Assembly: GCA_002633005.1 (NCBI GenBank) | Contig: NMRA01001121.1 | Location: 1 to 41,597, forward strand | From: Phoronis australis | Taxonomy: Eukaryota > Phoronida > Phoronidae | DNA length: 41,597 bases | Reading direction: 5' to 3' | Part shown: piece by piece, positions 20,582-31,885 of the stretch | How the letters are laid out: every line of letters begins with the position of its first letter | How positions within the stretch are numbered: the stretch's first letter is position 1 | Notes under the pieces: model-generated | The model's input: only the letters and a program-made list of their open reading frames with translations | The model's database searches: none | Told to the model about the DNA's origin: nothing | Made by a program: the position numbers and the translations under genes

Positions 20582-21965
20582 CTAAAGGAAACAAAGCAGA
20601 GAAGTTATGGGTCCTACTGTAGGAGAAATGCATTGTTAGCCTTTAAATTATTTGACCCAATGATAGAACTATTTTATTCTTTGGAGCAGAAATATGAGGT
20701 ATTAGCCATAGAAAAGAAATTGAAAATGTTCTGTTAGTACTGTCTACAGGCATTAAGACGACCAACGCTATGGAAAGGGAGAGTGTGACCGTCATGATTT
20801 ATGTGTGTCGCATATGCGTAGGCCTACATATATAAAGTATTTGTTGGAAATATGAAAAACGCAAGATGGTAGAATTCCAACATAATGTGTTTCATGTTAC
20901 ATGAAAAGCTGTTGCACGGTCAATGAAAATAATTGGTGTACTGGCATTAAAATTTGTTGTATACAACTGGTTTTGGTCATTTATGGTTGGACCAGGGAGT
21001 CCGTGATCAACAATGATTTTGTCGGAATTCAAACAAAGTTTGGGAGATGTTAACTTTCAAAGTTGGTTGTCGGTAATAGTGACAAAAATACAAATAAGGG
21101 CGAATTACGACTGTGTTGTCTTGTGAAAAGTATTTGTGCGGGAGATGACCCAGCAGGAGATAAAAATCTTCCATAGCGACGATTAGACTTCAAGTCGCAC
21201 ATCAGAAATTGAAGTGAAGGAATTTCAACATTTGTAATAGGAGGAATTGAAGAGCATTTCATGTTACATTGTTCCGTTCTAGTAGATTTAAGTAACAGAT
21301 TCATTCTACGCTGCCACGATTAAAGTTAACTTTTGAACTCAACAACAGCAATTAACTCTTTAAAAAAATATTCAATGTATATAAAAAGGGTAGTGCTAAG
21401 TCAGAAATAATTGCGAAGAGAATGAACTATCTCAGTTCCCTGACCCACAATGGAAGATTTCCCTCGCCAAAGCTTGGATATACTGCAAGCACTCTAGATG
21501 CAAGCATTTCTGTGGGTTGCATAGACCCTTTGTTAAGCACGGAAGCGAAGCGAAGTCTGAAAGGGGGGAGGGGGTTAACTTATCTCTCTGTAATGGTCAT
21601 ATGCATTCCACCATGACAAAAATCGCCGAGGCCAACAAGTGTTATGTGACATATGGTTTCCATAGGCTCTACTACTACACAACGCTAAACTCACATCAAC
21701 ACAAGCTAATTACTAATTAATGGCCTATCTTTTACTGTACGCTTGTGCAATACACGCTGAGGTCGTGGTTTTGATGTTCTTGGTTTCGTCGTCGACCTCA
21801 CCTTTAACTTTTATTCGGTTTCGCCAAGTGTCGTTCATCAGAGCGCTTATACTGTGTAGACGGCAACGCTCGTAGATAGGATAAATCTTATCAATATTGC
21901 AGTTTTCACGAAAGTCGCCCACCAAAAACCCTGTATAGATCTAACCACCATAGTACCCATGGGTA

Positions 21966-21985
21966 GGGGGCTCGAAGGAGCCCCC
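21966..21985. repeat. GC-rich hairpin
   Basis: Perfect 8-bp stem GGGGGCTC / GAGCCCCC with a GAAG loop, followed by a C-run. It is probably part of a dispersed repeat and is not a terminator in this eukaryotic setting. Confidence 0.5.
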
Positions 21986-22498
21986 CCCCCTCCCCGTTTG
22001 AAAAAGTGGTCAAAAAGGTCCGCCTCAGAGAAACAAAAAGTCCGAGAACACGAGATAAAAGTCCACTAAAAAGGTGCTCCACAGACGGCACATTAGCCGC
22101 ACACGAGCGCCCTCTATGTACAGCTGGACACCCTGCAGCTTTGTGAGACTGGATTTTTTCGCGAAGATCTTCTTTGCTCTATGACAAAGGAAAAATCTTC
22201 TAAAGCTTAGCAAATTGACGATTTTGGTAACCCTTAAGATGTCGTCATCGTTTAATTCATGGTTTCAAAAGAACGTTCGATTTCTTTTCAAATACGAATT
22301 GTACACGTACTCTGTTATTTATTGTAAGACCACTTCCGGAAAGCATAAGCGTCATTGAAAACAGTAATTCTGCCTCCAAAAGTTAATCTACGGGCATGTT
22401 GGGCTCGGGGTTGAGATTGATCTATGAGCGATCCGATTATTTTTACAGGTAATTTACTACAGAAATTAAGCATATAAAAATTTTAATATTTAGAAGCT

Positions 22499-22545
22499 TA
22501 AAAACAGTAACTGCGGTTAAAACCGCTTCACAGTTACTGTTTTTA
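22499..22545. repeat. Nested perfect palindrome
   Basis: Outer arms TAAAAACAGTAACTG (22499-22513) and CAGTTACTGTTTTTA (22531-22545) are perfect 15-bp complements. Between them GCGGTTAAAACCGC (22513-22526) is itself a perfect 14-bp palindrome. The DNA could form a bulged stem with an inner hairpin. Confidence 0.8.
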
Positions 22546-22626
22546 CTATGAAAGTTTCTGTCGAAAATCGAATGTCTGTTGCAGTTGTTACATCTAACAT
22601 TCATAATTTCAACTAAGTTGATAACA

Positions 22627-23070
22627 TCAGCATATATAAATATTATCACTTTTTTGTGAAACGTGTAGAACCTTTCGCTGATCTACCGTGGAACACGTCA
22701 ATATGCTTCTCAAATCGAATAGCACGTACAGCGCAGGTGAAATTGGATTTTCCAAAGATTGATAATTTATTGCTGTTTGGAGGCAAACATCTTTGCCTAA
22801 TTTTTCTGACATTACGGGAGTTTTTCTTAATCTGAAGGCCGCATTTTTTAGTATTTCACTGAAATCTGAAAATATCTGTTTCCCAATGCAGGACTCATGG
22901 TAGTCAGGTTGTAACAAATTATTGTTCATTGAAATTGCAATGTACATGTAGCTCACAAACCTGACGACATTGCCGTCGTCCATAAAAGGACTGCTATGAA
23001 TCAAAAACCAGGTGGGTGATGTGCAGGGTGCAGTGCTCACCAAGATTAATAAAAGTAGTTTATCATTCAT
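22627..23070 (-). CDS. Unassigned ORF, 147 codons plus stop
   Basis: The ORF starts at ATG with a hydrophobic N-terminus (MNDKLLLLILVSTAPC), which could be a signal peptide. It continues with a mixed sequence that includes SEKLGKDVCLQTAINYQSLE and PALYVLFDLRSIL. The composition looks more protein-like than other short ORFs in this stretch. I recognise no family, and no splice site with good context links it to the LRR gene. It could be a lineage-specific gene, an exon of a larger gene, an old repeat, or chance. Confidence 0.25.
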   Translation of the reverse strand: MNDKLLLLILVSTAPCTSPTWFLIHSSPFMDDGNVVRFVSYMYIAISMNNNLLQPDYHESCIGKQIFSDFSEILKNAAFRLRKTPVMSEKLGKDVCLQTAINYQSLENPISPALYVLFDLRSILTCSTVDQRKVLHVSQKSDNIYIC

Positions 23071-24773
23071 CTATTTCAATACGTGATTCTTCAACACGAC
23101 TGTAATTTTGCGAGACTCGCATTTGATAAGATTACAGGGCACCAACCGATATGTTTTTCATCATTCTTCGATGTAATCTTTCCGGGTCCTGATAAAAGCC
23201 TGTTTTCTTAATATTCTTAAATTAATAAATATTACAATAACATTCGCGCCTTTCCGACAAGCAATGCCGCACCTCCTTAACCTGTGCGCTGACAAGGGTG
23301 CGTCTGAACGTCACTATGCCCTTTGGGGGGCATACGACGTACATTCGCCTGAATTTCATAAACCTACGTAAAAATGCACCGAAACATCGGATTCGACTTC
23401 CTAACGCAAGAGATAAAATAGTAGATGTTAAAACAAATATGACAAATGCCATACTAGAACAACTTATTTTCAAGACACCATCGGAATTTTCTGACGTTTA
23501 AAAAGTACACCAACAAAATATAACACGCAACGTCCAAGGCAAGCTCCATGCATTTGCTGCAATATTCGTCTGTTTTGGCCTTACGTTCTCATACACATAC
23601 AGTACAACCACGTTCCTCATTCGATCCGTGCAGTATTCGTCTGCTTAGTTTTCGTAAGACGTAATCACAGGCATACAGTACATGTGTATAAAAAATTGAA
23701 TTTCCCGTGCAAACGAATCTTTGGAATAAAATTAAATGCTTAGGCTATCCGGTCAAATATCAAGGTACTCTGGACATTCACTGGTGTTTTGGCAGCCGCC
23801 CTCTCGCACTTTCTGTTCATTTCAAAATAGAACTACATCATGAATCTTTGCCATTGTACAAGCTTCAAAATAATCACTACATGATTTATTCACTTACTGA
23901 TAGGCATTTCAGTAGTGGTTGAACTGAAATCAAACTTGATCTCAAGATGGCGTGTTCTTACAGTTTCTGCAGAAATGAGCCACACATTAAACTTTCAAAA
24001 GTGTACATAGCAGGACTTTTTCTATTCATGACGACTTTTTGTAATAATGAACTCAACAAACACAACTGCTAACTTAATCTTGAAATTTATTTAGATGCAC
24101 TTTGTCTATATTTCAAATCGAGTATGTCACTCGTTGTGAGAAAACTCCCCTACGGATTCATCAGGTCCCAACATTCCGCGCTATCTTTTCCTAACTTGTA
24201 ATCTTGCATGCAACCATCGAATCTGATTTAGGTTTTTTCAAACACGTTTTCACCTACCGTGTACTTTTAACATGCAATAGGCGACGGCGCTCCCTGGTTC
24301 TAGCCAAACTGCTAGAGTCCATCATGCACGTCGTTCGCTGTAGGCTTCAAGTCCACTAGTAAGTCACGATGAACCTGTAAAACGCGATAACTCATCTGAG
24401 ATTAAAATTTGCAAAGAATATAACAATCAACATGAGAAAGAAACGGAGATTTTTGCACTCAGCCAAAAATATCCAAATTTTCCCTTCAACATGAAGTGCA
24501 TCTGCAAGAGCAGCCGGAAGGGCGTTGTTCGGGTAGGTGCATTGCAAACGAATGTTTATTCTCCAGTACTGTGCAGTACTGACATGTCAATTAAAGTGGC
24601 ACGGACCGCGAAAACTCGTGAAAAATACGTTTTAAACGATCCCTAACGAAAGAACCTTCTTTCAACCTTTACTACAAAGTTATTCACTTCCCCCTGCGAC
24701 GGAATTTCCAGAAAAAATGACCCAATCCATAGTTTTTTTACGTTCTTCGAGCACATGAGAATACCTTGCGACG

Positions 24774-25014
24774 TCCAGTGCGTGTCGTATGTTCACTGTC
24801 ACTAGTGCCTTCCGTGTGTTCACTGTTCTAATACATGCCGTGTGTTCACTGTACCAGTGCGTTCCGTTTGTTTACTGTACTAGGACGCGCCGCGTGTTCA
24901 CTGTACTAGTGCATGCTGTGTGTTCACTGTACTATAGTGCGTGCCGTGTGTTCACTGTACCAGTGCGTGCCGTGTTGACCTATTCAGTGTACTAGTGCAT
25001 GCCGTGTGTTCATT
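24774..25014. repeat. 26-bp minisatellite, first tract
   Basis: About nine diverged copies of a unit near TGTTCACTGTACTAGTGC followed by GTGCCGTG. The same unit reappears at 26828-27150, beyond the TTAA element. Confidence 0.85.
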
Positions 25015-25235
25015 ACAGCGTTTTCCCGTTGCTCCCAACTTGTTCGATTCTATAGCCCAACAACAACTTGGGAAGTTTACCCCTGTAGCCAATATCTTAC
25101 ACGACTGATTTAACTCCATTCTGGCATTTATGGTTGGAGGGCCAGCTCTCTTTTGTTCGATAATTGCTCAAATCTCCGATCAGATCGTAGGCCTATCTAG
25201 CCTGACTGGGCTGTGCTGCTAAAAATGAAAGTTAA

Positions 25236-26771
25236 AGGAGAATGCCACCCGATTTAATTAGTCTTTTTTGCGTCTTAATCGGTCTATATCCACATCGCCT
25301 TGCATACGGTCGACCTTACCTTGCCAGAAGGTGTCGCGTTAACCTGTGAGGAAGGTGAGAAACGACGCTAGCGACGTCAGCGGTTCATATGCAGAGTGAA
25401 TGCCGCTGTTGCGGTGCATCGTTCCCGCTTGTCCGAACTAAGCAGCTGCGAGGAAAGCGGGTACATCGTTTTTTTACTTCCTCGAGAGTTCGAAATGCTT
25501 AGGAAGTGGCTCATGGTAGTGAAGAATGAAATGTACGCTGTAAATAGCAAGTATGAGGCCGTAAAACATCTCCGTGTCTGTGGCCTGCAGACGTCGACAG
25601 TGCCTTACGAATGCCGGCTTACCAAATAACTCCATGCGTTCCGTTGTCTGAGCTTGGTCACGGCGTCTCTCTAGTGTTTCTTCATCACTGTATTCCTGTT
25701 CGAATTGATAGCCTGTAAAACTTAACGATCCACCTGCGAAGTCGGGACTGATGAGCTCTAGCTCGTCCTAAGTCGGGATTGCGAGTTGCCATGTTGGCGT
25801 TTATTACTGAGCGTTCTGTTTCAAAATGAATTATTCTTACCCCAACCAATACTTATATAAAACTGAAAAAAGTCTGTCTCATTAGATGCAATTTGTTATA
25901 TCTTTGGAGTGTTCGTGAGTGCAAATGATTTGAGAAGCCAGCAATGAATAAATCACTGAGTTACCGGCTTTAGGTGCAATAAAACTAATTGACGGGACCC
26001 CGGCCGTATGAGCTCATGCTAATGTAGTGTTTGCTGGCAGAAACTGCTGTGAAACAACTCGATATCCATCCCACGGCCAGGTGTTAGGGGAATCTTTATT
26101 TACATTTACATAACTCAAGTAATGATTGTCAATGTACAACTTCTGCCCTGACGGTGCTGCCGCCAAAGCGGAACCTGAATTCGCGGCCCCCGACGAGTAA
26201 GTAGATTTGCAATTTCGTGGCTCATTCACCAACATAATCACGTGCACATTACTTTGGCTCACTAGTATAGTATTTAATTGACTGGAAGTTTAGTTTCCAC
26301 TGAACTTTGGCTGGTTTATGTTCGTGATGTCTGATCAGTTTCCGAGCCACTGGCCGGGATATAGGGTCAATCCTGCCGACCGCGACGTGCCTGATTGGGC
26401 TCCGAGCCACTGGCCAGGATAACAAGCGTTTTGTGTTTAGAACTCAAAAAATCACAAGTCTGAACAACACAGATCAAAGTTCTCGTGTCTGTACTTCGAA
26501 ATTAGAACTCGGTGTATTTTTAAGGGTTTTACATCGAAGTTTGATGATTTATTGGTGTTAAACGATGACTTCAGGTGATAAGCTGACACCAGTAACCCGT
26601 GTTGAGAACTGCTGAACAGACTGCGTGTGAAACCGATGACATCATTGGATAATTTCAACACCTCGGTCTGCCGTCAGGTGTCAGGTAACGCAACCGTACG
26701 TGTCGTTATGGAGTAGAACTACTCGATCTAAATTGATACAAATTAGGTTGTTTTTTGGGTGGCATGCTCCT
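25236..26771. mobile_element. TTAA-flanked DNA transposon (Kolobok-like) with a THAP relic
   Basis: TTAA at 25232-25235 and at 26772-26775 flank a 1536-bp element with inverted termini AGGAGAATGCCACCC and its complement (AGGAGCATGCCACCC read inward from the right; one mismatch). A TTAA duplication plus a THAP-type relic inside (25401-25629) fits the Kolobok superfamily; piggyBac also duplicates TTAA but lacks THAP. It lies between the two tracts of the 26-bp minisatellite. A 20-bp motif, TCCGAGCCACTGGCC plus GGATA, is repeated at about 26340 and 26400. Confidence 0.75.
25401..25629 (+). pseudogene. THAP-domain relic in the TTAA element
   Basis: The ATG at 25401 opens MPLLRCIVPACPN, a THAP-like first Cys pair, and then stops. 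A shifted frame continues with FEMLRKWLMVVKNEMYAV and KHLRVCGL, matching the middle and the late Cys position of a THAP zinc finger (RKWL and VCGL blocks). The final His-Phe of the C2CH motif is not preserved in the open frame (QT follows VCGL). The region is broken by at least one frameshift and is presumably a decayed transposase N-terminus. Confidence 0.6.
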
Positions 26772-26827
26772 TTAAGCTGCAACACTGTATTTGAGCATAA
26801 ACCAATAGCATTCCTGAGTTCCTTGCC

Positions 26828-27150
26828 ATTGTACTAGTGCATGAGGCGTGTAGTCACTGTACTAGTGCGTGCCGTATGTTAACTGCACTAGTGCATGCCG
26901 TGTGTTCACTGTACATGTACTAGTGCATGCGGCGTGTGTTCACTTACTTGTGAGTGCCGTGTGTTCACATACTAGTGCGTGCCGTGTGTTCACTGTACTA
27001 GTGCGTGTCGTATGTTCACTGCACCTGTGAGAGCCACGTGTTCACTGTACTTAGTGCATGCGGTGTGAAGTCACTGTACTAGTGCATGTCATGTGTTTTC
27101 TTTACCAGTGCATGCCGTGTGCTCACTGTACCAGTACATCCCGTTTGTTT
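26828..27150. repeat. 26-bp minisatellite, second tract
   Basis: About twelve diverged units containing CACTGTACTAGTGCATGCCG and GTGTGTT. It is the same family as 24774-25014, so the intervening 1.8 kb split an older array or separates two seeded arrays. Confidence 0.85.
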
Positions 27151-27255
27151 TATAGCAAAGGAATAATCAAAAATATTGCTGACTTTTTTTACACTTACAA
27201 ATTTACGCACTTGAGATAATCGGAGAGTTTAAAGGCGTATACAGCGCCCCCTTAA

Positions 27256-27567
27256 AGGCGAAGGCAACCCTTTTTCATGTCACTTTTAGCAAAAATAAGG
27301 TTCGTTGATTATCCCAGACACATTTTCACTTAATTACAGCTTTTCGTAATTTGATTAATTACTCGTCCTCTATTCCGGAAGTGACGTTTTGGGAGGCAAA
27401 AGTTTCGCGCCAATTTCTTTTCATTATAGTCTGACTGTGAGAGCTGTCGAGTCAGTCATTGTTCTACTTCGTTTGTGATAAGTTCGGTCGTCGTTTGCTT
27501 TTGTTTACAAGTCAGTGAACATGCCACGCTGTTGCTGCGTGCCGGGATGTACTCATTATCGTCTCAC
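27256..27567 (+). repeat. Long terminal inverted repeat, left arm
   Basis: About 312 bp, inverted at 28268-28579. It includes conserved blocks such as GGTTCGTTGATTATCCCAGA and GGAAGTGACGTTTTGGGAGG. Confidence 0.85.
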
Positions 27568-28322
27568 ACTTGCTTTGGGTACCTTGTGTCGCTTTCCGAA
27601 GGATGACACACTTCGCCGTACTTGGCTAGCTCGTTCATGTAAAGAACGCAGCGCTACCCGTCCACGCAACGTACAAAGCAATGAAGGGTTACCGAGTGTG
27701 TGGCAAGCATTTTCTTTTATGACAGATACGTACGCTGAAATGATGAAGGTCCCTGCGAAACAACGCCTGAAGAAGGGTACCATACCGTAGCTGTTGATTC
27801 CCGGCAGTGCCCCGTCGCCAACCCCGAGAAGTGCGTTTTTGAAGCGAGAAGCCTGGCGAGCTGTGGCCACTATATACAGCGACTCGGGAGGCACTTCATC
27901 TACTGTTACCCGTGCCTCCGAACGTACCCCATTGCGTGCAATTCCGGGAACTAGCAGTGATTCGCCCTATGCTGTTGTCTCTAGCCCAGAGCCTGTAAGC
28001 AGCCCTGCAGCGATTTTGAGTAGTGGGAGTGAATACAGGCCCAGTTCGACACCCAGTGAAGAGGACAGTTCGTCATACAATGAACAGATCGGTGAGCCTA
28101 AGTTTGACAAGTTTATTGTGGAATTGTATTGAAGATATTTGGAAGGTGCCAGGTGTGTGGCGCGGGAGTCACACGGCGGGATGTAAGCAGTTTGGGTGCT
28201 CAGATCACCCTCCAGTGGGAGTGTGTCGCGGGACACTCGGGCAAGTGGGACAGTTCTTCCTCTGTACGTGAGACGATAACGAGTACACCCCAGTACGCAG
28301 CGACAGCGTGGCATGTTGACTG
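27521..28322 (+). pseudogene. Decayed Kolobok-type transposase N-terminal region (THAP and C-x2-C / GH motifs)
   Basis: From the ATG at 27521 the sequence encodes MPRCCCVPGCTHYR, LCRFPKDDTLRRTWLARSCK, typical of the first half of a THAP C2CH zinc finger. It ends at a stop at 27788-27790. A second open stretch (27794-28132) is a Ser/Pro-rich linker ending EPKFDKFIVEL. A shifted frame then gives KIFGRCQVCGAGV and CVAGHSGKW, a Cys-pair plus GH-x3-W motif that I associate with Kolobok-like transposases. Stops and frameshifts show that it is a relic. The catalytic core is absent. Confidence 0.65.
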
Positions 28323-28579
28323 ACTCGTAAGCAAAAGCAAACGACGACCGAACTTATCACAAACGTGGTAGAACAATGATTGACTCGACTACTGTCACAG
28401 TCAGACTACATGAAAAGAAATTGGCGCGAAATTCTTGCCTCCCAAAACGTCACTTCCGCAGTAGACGACGACTAATTAATTAAATTACGAAAAGCAGTAA
28501 ATAAGTGAAAAATATGTCTGGGATAATCAACGAACCTTATTTTCGCTAAAAATGACATGAAAAAAGGTTGCCTTCGCCT
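28268..28579 (-). repeat. Long terminal inverted repeat, right arm
   Basis: Inverted copy of 27256-27567. It carries a second, antisense ATG and THAP start (MPRCRCVLGC, ATG at 28312-28314) that runs into the antisense of the element body and is not a separate gene. Confidence 0.85.
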
Positions 28580-28583
28580 TTAA

Positions 28584-30820
28584 ATCGATCAAGGCACTCA
28601 ATAAAAAATCAAACATGCAATGACAACGTCAGTTCCTTAAAAGGTCCTGTAATTTTACACGCGACTCTTCGTTTTTACTCATAAAAAGGCTGTAGAGAAG
28701 TAAACGTCCTTTCCCGACCATAGATGACCCAAATTCTGGGAGCTTCATTTCAAAAGTTTCTGGTGACAGTGATATTTGTCCACGTCATTAACCACTGATA
28801 TGGTAACCGCCATCTTTCGATAATCCACTGTGACAGACATTTCACACTAACTTCTAAATTTACACCGAACACAGCAAAAACTTCTACAAAAGAATCTGAA
28901 AACTCCCTCAATAATTACTTACCAGTCTAATCAAGAGCACAAACCACTCTATGCGGGACCGGAGCCTTCTTGTTGGAACCAATCTGTACATGTAGCTATT
29001 GGCGGCGGTGCAAGGCTTCTAGGCGTGAAGAATTGTGAAAATCGAAAGCATCTCCCTGAAGTATTTCAATTGGAAAAATAAACCACGATTTTTCATTGAG
29101 TTGCTTGGGCACCATTAAAAAAACAGGTAAAGATGACGAGGTGGGAGGCGAAGACGGAAGGGTCGATAGAGGTGGAATCAAGATCGTCACCGCCGCGACT
29201 GAGGTCGTCTGTAGAACCCCTTTCGAGAGGGAGTGTGGCGGACTGGATGGACTTTGGGCCTTGGAGAGGGGTACCCGAGAAGATGTCCTACCCACGAATA
29301 TAACAACTGTAAGACATGAGGAGACACGGAGTGCCGAAAGATACGAACAACGGGTTACAAAGGTGATCTAACTCAAATAAAGTCAATATATCAGTGAAGG
29401 AGCGTGGAAAGAGAGCGAGACGTTGATTCGTGACCATGCAGAGGGTAATGAAATGTCGCGAAAAAATGACCGACTGACGAAAGTATGAGAATATAGGCGA
29501 AAAACTATTTCAAAAAACACAACAGGGTAGAGTTCTAAACATTTACGTATACCTATCTCGCGGCCAAAAATATTGCCAAAATTATGTGTTCTCAATGAAA
29601 ATACACCGAATTATTTCGCGTTAGCTCAGGAGATCTTGTTTTCTAGCGAGTTTCTGGCGTTAATATACTGTACCCAGCTCTTGTTAAGAAAGATGGCTGA
29701 ATGAGCTACAGCGACGCTACAATATACAAAAGAGCTAGAAATAACTGACCAATCAAATAACAAGTTGTTTGGCGTATGATTACAAAAGTAGTACGTGGTG
29801 GATGTAAATAGAAATGAGTAACGTAAAATAAACCCCAACGGTGAGTATAAAAATAGAAATGAGCAAAATCGTACCGATAAATTCATTTAACAAGTTTAAT
29901 TTGATAATTCGAAACAATCATAGATTTGACAATAGCACCAGTTACGTAAGCTGCTTTTAGTAGAAAACGTTGTTTGAACTACGCCTAATGCTTGCTCAGT
30001 CTTCTAGGTGGGGATTAAACATGGCCACAATTTCTCATGAGAAATGTTAGCTCTAACATCAGTTCCCGATATGACGAAATCTGCAGTTATACAACCCGTT
30101 ATTATCTCAAATCTTGAAATACAGACACTGCCGACTGAACCTGTCTTATTGTTGGGGACGAGGGAACGAGTTGTCAGACATTTAAGTAGCAAGTCCGATA
30201 AATAAACAATGCCAGATCTCTCCGGCCATACATTTGAAAGCCGTGTTTCACAATAAAGAACGAACGAATCAACCTCATTACCTCATAAAGGTCGCGTAGC
30301 ACACGATTAAAATTGGCGTATTAATTGATTAATACAGTCGATTCTATTTGTAAATTACCAACTATCATGGTTCCCAACTCCGTTTCCCATTCGTTATACC
30401 TGCAGGCCTAGTTATGTAAGCAACGCAATTCCTACGTCATCTGGAAGAATATCCAAAAGAGTCTTCTATAGAAAAGTGTGCAGAGCTCCCATGCACTGAC
30501 CGGGGACTTATGAAAATTATGGAAAACGTGTTTACTAGCGGAAAATTTACATGTAAAGTTTCACTTACCTGGGCCGATATCGAAGACCGAAGCCAACAAC
30601 AGCCGGAGTCGAGTTCCCACGGAGTTTGCCGTGTGACTATACATGTATATAGTGATGACCTCGTCCTAAGACGAGGCGTACTAACAATGGAATGCTTTTT
30701 AGTCGATTTGCTCAATTGTATTTTCTAAAACAGCTGCGACACGCTAAGTAAAGCCATTGGCTAGATGGTGGTTGGATATTGATTTAAACTACCTTTGTTT
30801 GGTGCATTGAGGCCTACTAT
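28584..30820. other. 2.2-kb stretch without recognised genes
   Basis: Only short overlapping ORFs on both strands without recognisable domains. No repeat, RNA gene or splice-supported exon was identified. Confidence 0.5.
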
Positions 30821-30825
30821 AAAAA

Positions 30826-31740
30826 GGGTGTCAGATGACGCCATAAACTTGTCGAAAAACATTTGTCTATATACACAAAACATACCGAGAGTGGCGTACA
30901 TGAAGGAATATCCCACGAGACATTATTCCGCGTATCGACCTCGATCGACCTTCGGTCTCGGTCGATATGCGGGATAAGGTTGAGTAGGATATTACTTCTT
31001 GTACGCCAATCGAGGTACGTTTTATATTTATCCCATGCGCTTCGAATCCCTAAGTTTCTTGCATTTTTTGCGCATTTTTTCAAATACTTTACCCAGACTG
31101 TTCACATGGCGGATCACATCCTAGATGTATGTACTTGCGCGTTAGGTTGCAACTTTTCTCTTGTAAAAGAAAAAGTTTTAAAAGTAACGATTTGTTTCTT
31201 GAAAAGAAGTAGCAAAGATGAAAACAACGGCAACTGAGCAGTGAACTTATAACACTTCCTGAAAATAGTTAAAAAACAACATTTGATATTTTGATTTCGG
31301 CTAGGAATCGGCGCCTGATCGAGTTACAGACAATATGGTATTCAGCAAGTGAAAACTGAGGCATAAGTGTCCAATAATTAACAGTTTTGTTCCAGATTTT
31401 ACCTTTTAGGGCCTGGTTGCAGGCCGAGTGCTAGTTACACTGTTGCAACTGTATTACTTTAAACTATTATTCGGAAAGTTTGATGATCGAACCGGCTGAA
31501 GACGTCGAGTCGACATTAACCTACCTGTTGAACTTTCCATGTCAGAGGTCGCTGTTGAAGTAGTGCGGGAGGTGAATACGGAAAACATTAATTCATGGCC
31601 GTATTTCCCTCAACAGCATTGTTCGGCGCATGGGAAACAGGGTGTCAGGTGACGTCAAGAACTTGTCGATTAACATTTATTATGATTATAATTACCATAA
31701 AGCAATAATAACAATTGAAAACACAAAATATACCGGAAAT
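30826..31740. repeat. Direct repeat pair bounding a foldback region
   Basis: GGGTGTCAGATGACGCCATAA with ACTTGTCGAAAAACATT at about 30826-30863 recurs as GGGTGTCAGGTGACGTCAAG with ACTTGTCGATTAACATT at about 31639-31677. In both copies a later block resembles AACACAAAATATACCG. The copies lie about 0.8 kb apart on either side of the foldback at 30878-31023. Confidence 0.55.
30878..31023. repeat. Imperfect foldback, 63-bp arms
   Basis: 30878-30940 is complementary to 30960-31023 at roughly 80 percent (shared blocks GGCGTACA, GAAG, AATATCC, TTAT, TATCGACC). The short loop holds CGACCTTCGGTC. The structure resembles a foldback or MITE. Confidence 0.7.
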
Positions 31741-31820
31741 ACAAAAGAGACTTTCGCCAATGGATCCCTACTCGCCAAATTCACCAAAATTTCACTACTT
31801 ACAAGATAAAGCTCAGCACG

Positions 31821-31837
31821 CTATAGTGCGCCGCCCA
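31821..31837 (-). repeat. Fragment related to the 12916-13052 MITE terminus
   Basis: CTATAGTGCGCCGCCCA matches the complement of the left terminus of the MITE in the hAT intron. Confidence 0.55.
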
Positions 31838-31885
31838 GGCATGCCGCAGCTGATGTCGAGCATTTACTGCATGTAACCTGCCTCC

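Larger units (their letters stand above)
20584..24770. other. 4.2-kb stretch without a recognised gene
   Basis: It should contain or precede the 5' exons and promoter of the LRR-Roc-COR gene, but no exon with matching phase could be identified. It holds two strong hairpins (21966-21985 and 22499-22545), a 148-codon ORF at 22627-23070 (-), and AT-rich sequence. Confidence 0.5.
27256..28579. mobile_element. Foldback Kolobok-like element with TTAA target duplication
   Basis: TTAA at 27252-27255 and 28580-28583 flank an element whose two ends are about 312-bp inverted repeats (27256-27567 and 28268-28579), starting AGGCGAAGGCAACC on both sides with high identity. Each arm contains a putative promoter region and the ATG plus first codons of a THAP finger (MPRCCCVPGC or MPRCRCVLGC). 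The middle keeps transposase remnants. TTAA plus THAP supports the Kolobok superfamily. The near-identity of the arms suggests recent formation or arm gene conversion. Confidence 0.85.

Noticed and set aside
21720-22213. Short - strand ORFs upstream of the LRR gene, considered as its 5' exons
   Set aside because: No recognisable domain and no donor with the required phase 2; part of the region is a GC-rich repeat with a hairpin.
27967-28314. Second THAP-start ORF on the - strand as a separate gene
   Set aside because: It is the inverted right arm of the foldback element, and beyond the arm it reads antisense to the element body.
29096-29371. 91-codon + strand ORF rich in Glu, Gly and Arg
   Set aside because: Opposed by an equally long antisense ORF; no domain, start context or splice sites to favour either.
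31030-31060. GCTTCGAATCCCT, which resembles a tRNA B box
   Set aside because: No A box or acceptor stem upstream; it lies next to a foldback repeat.
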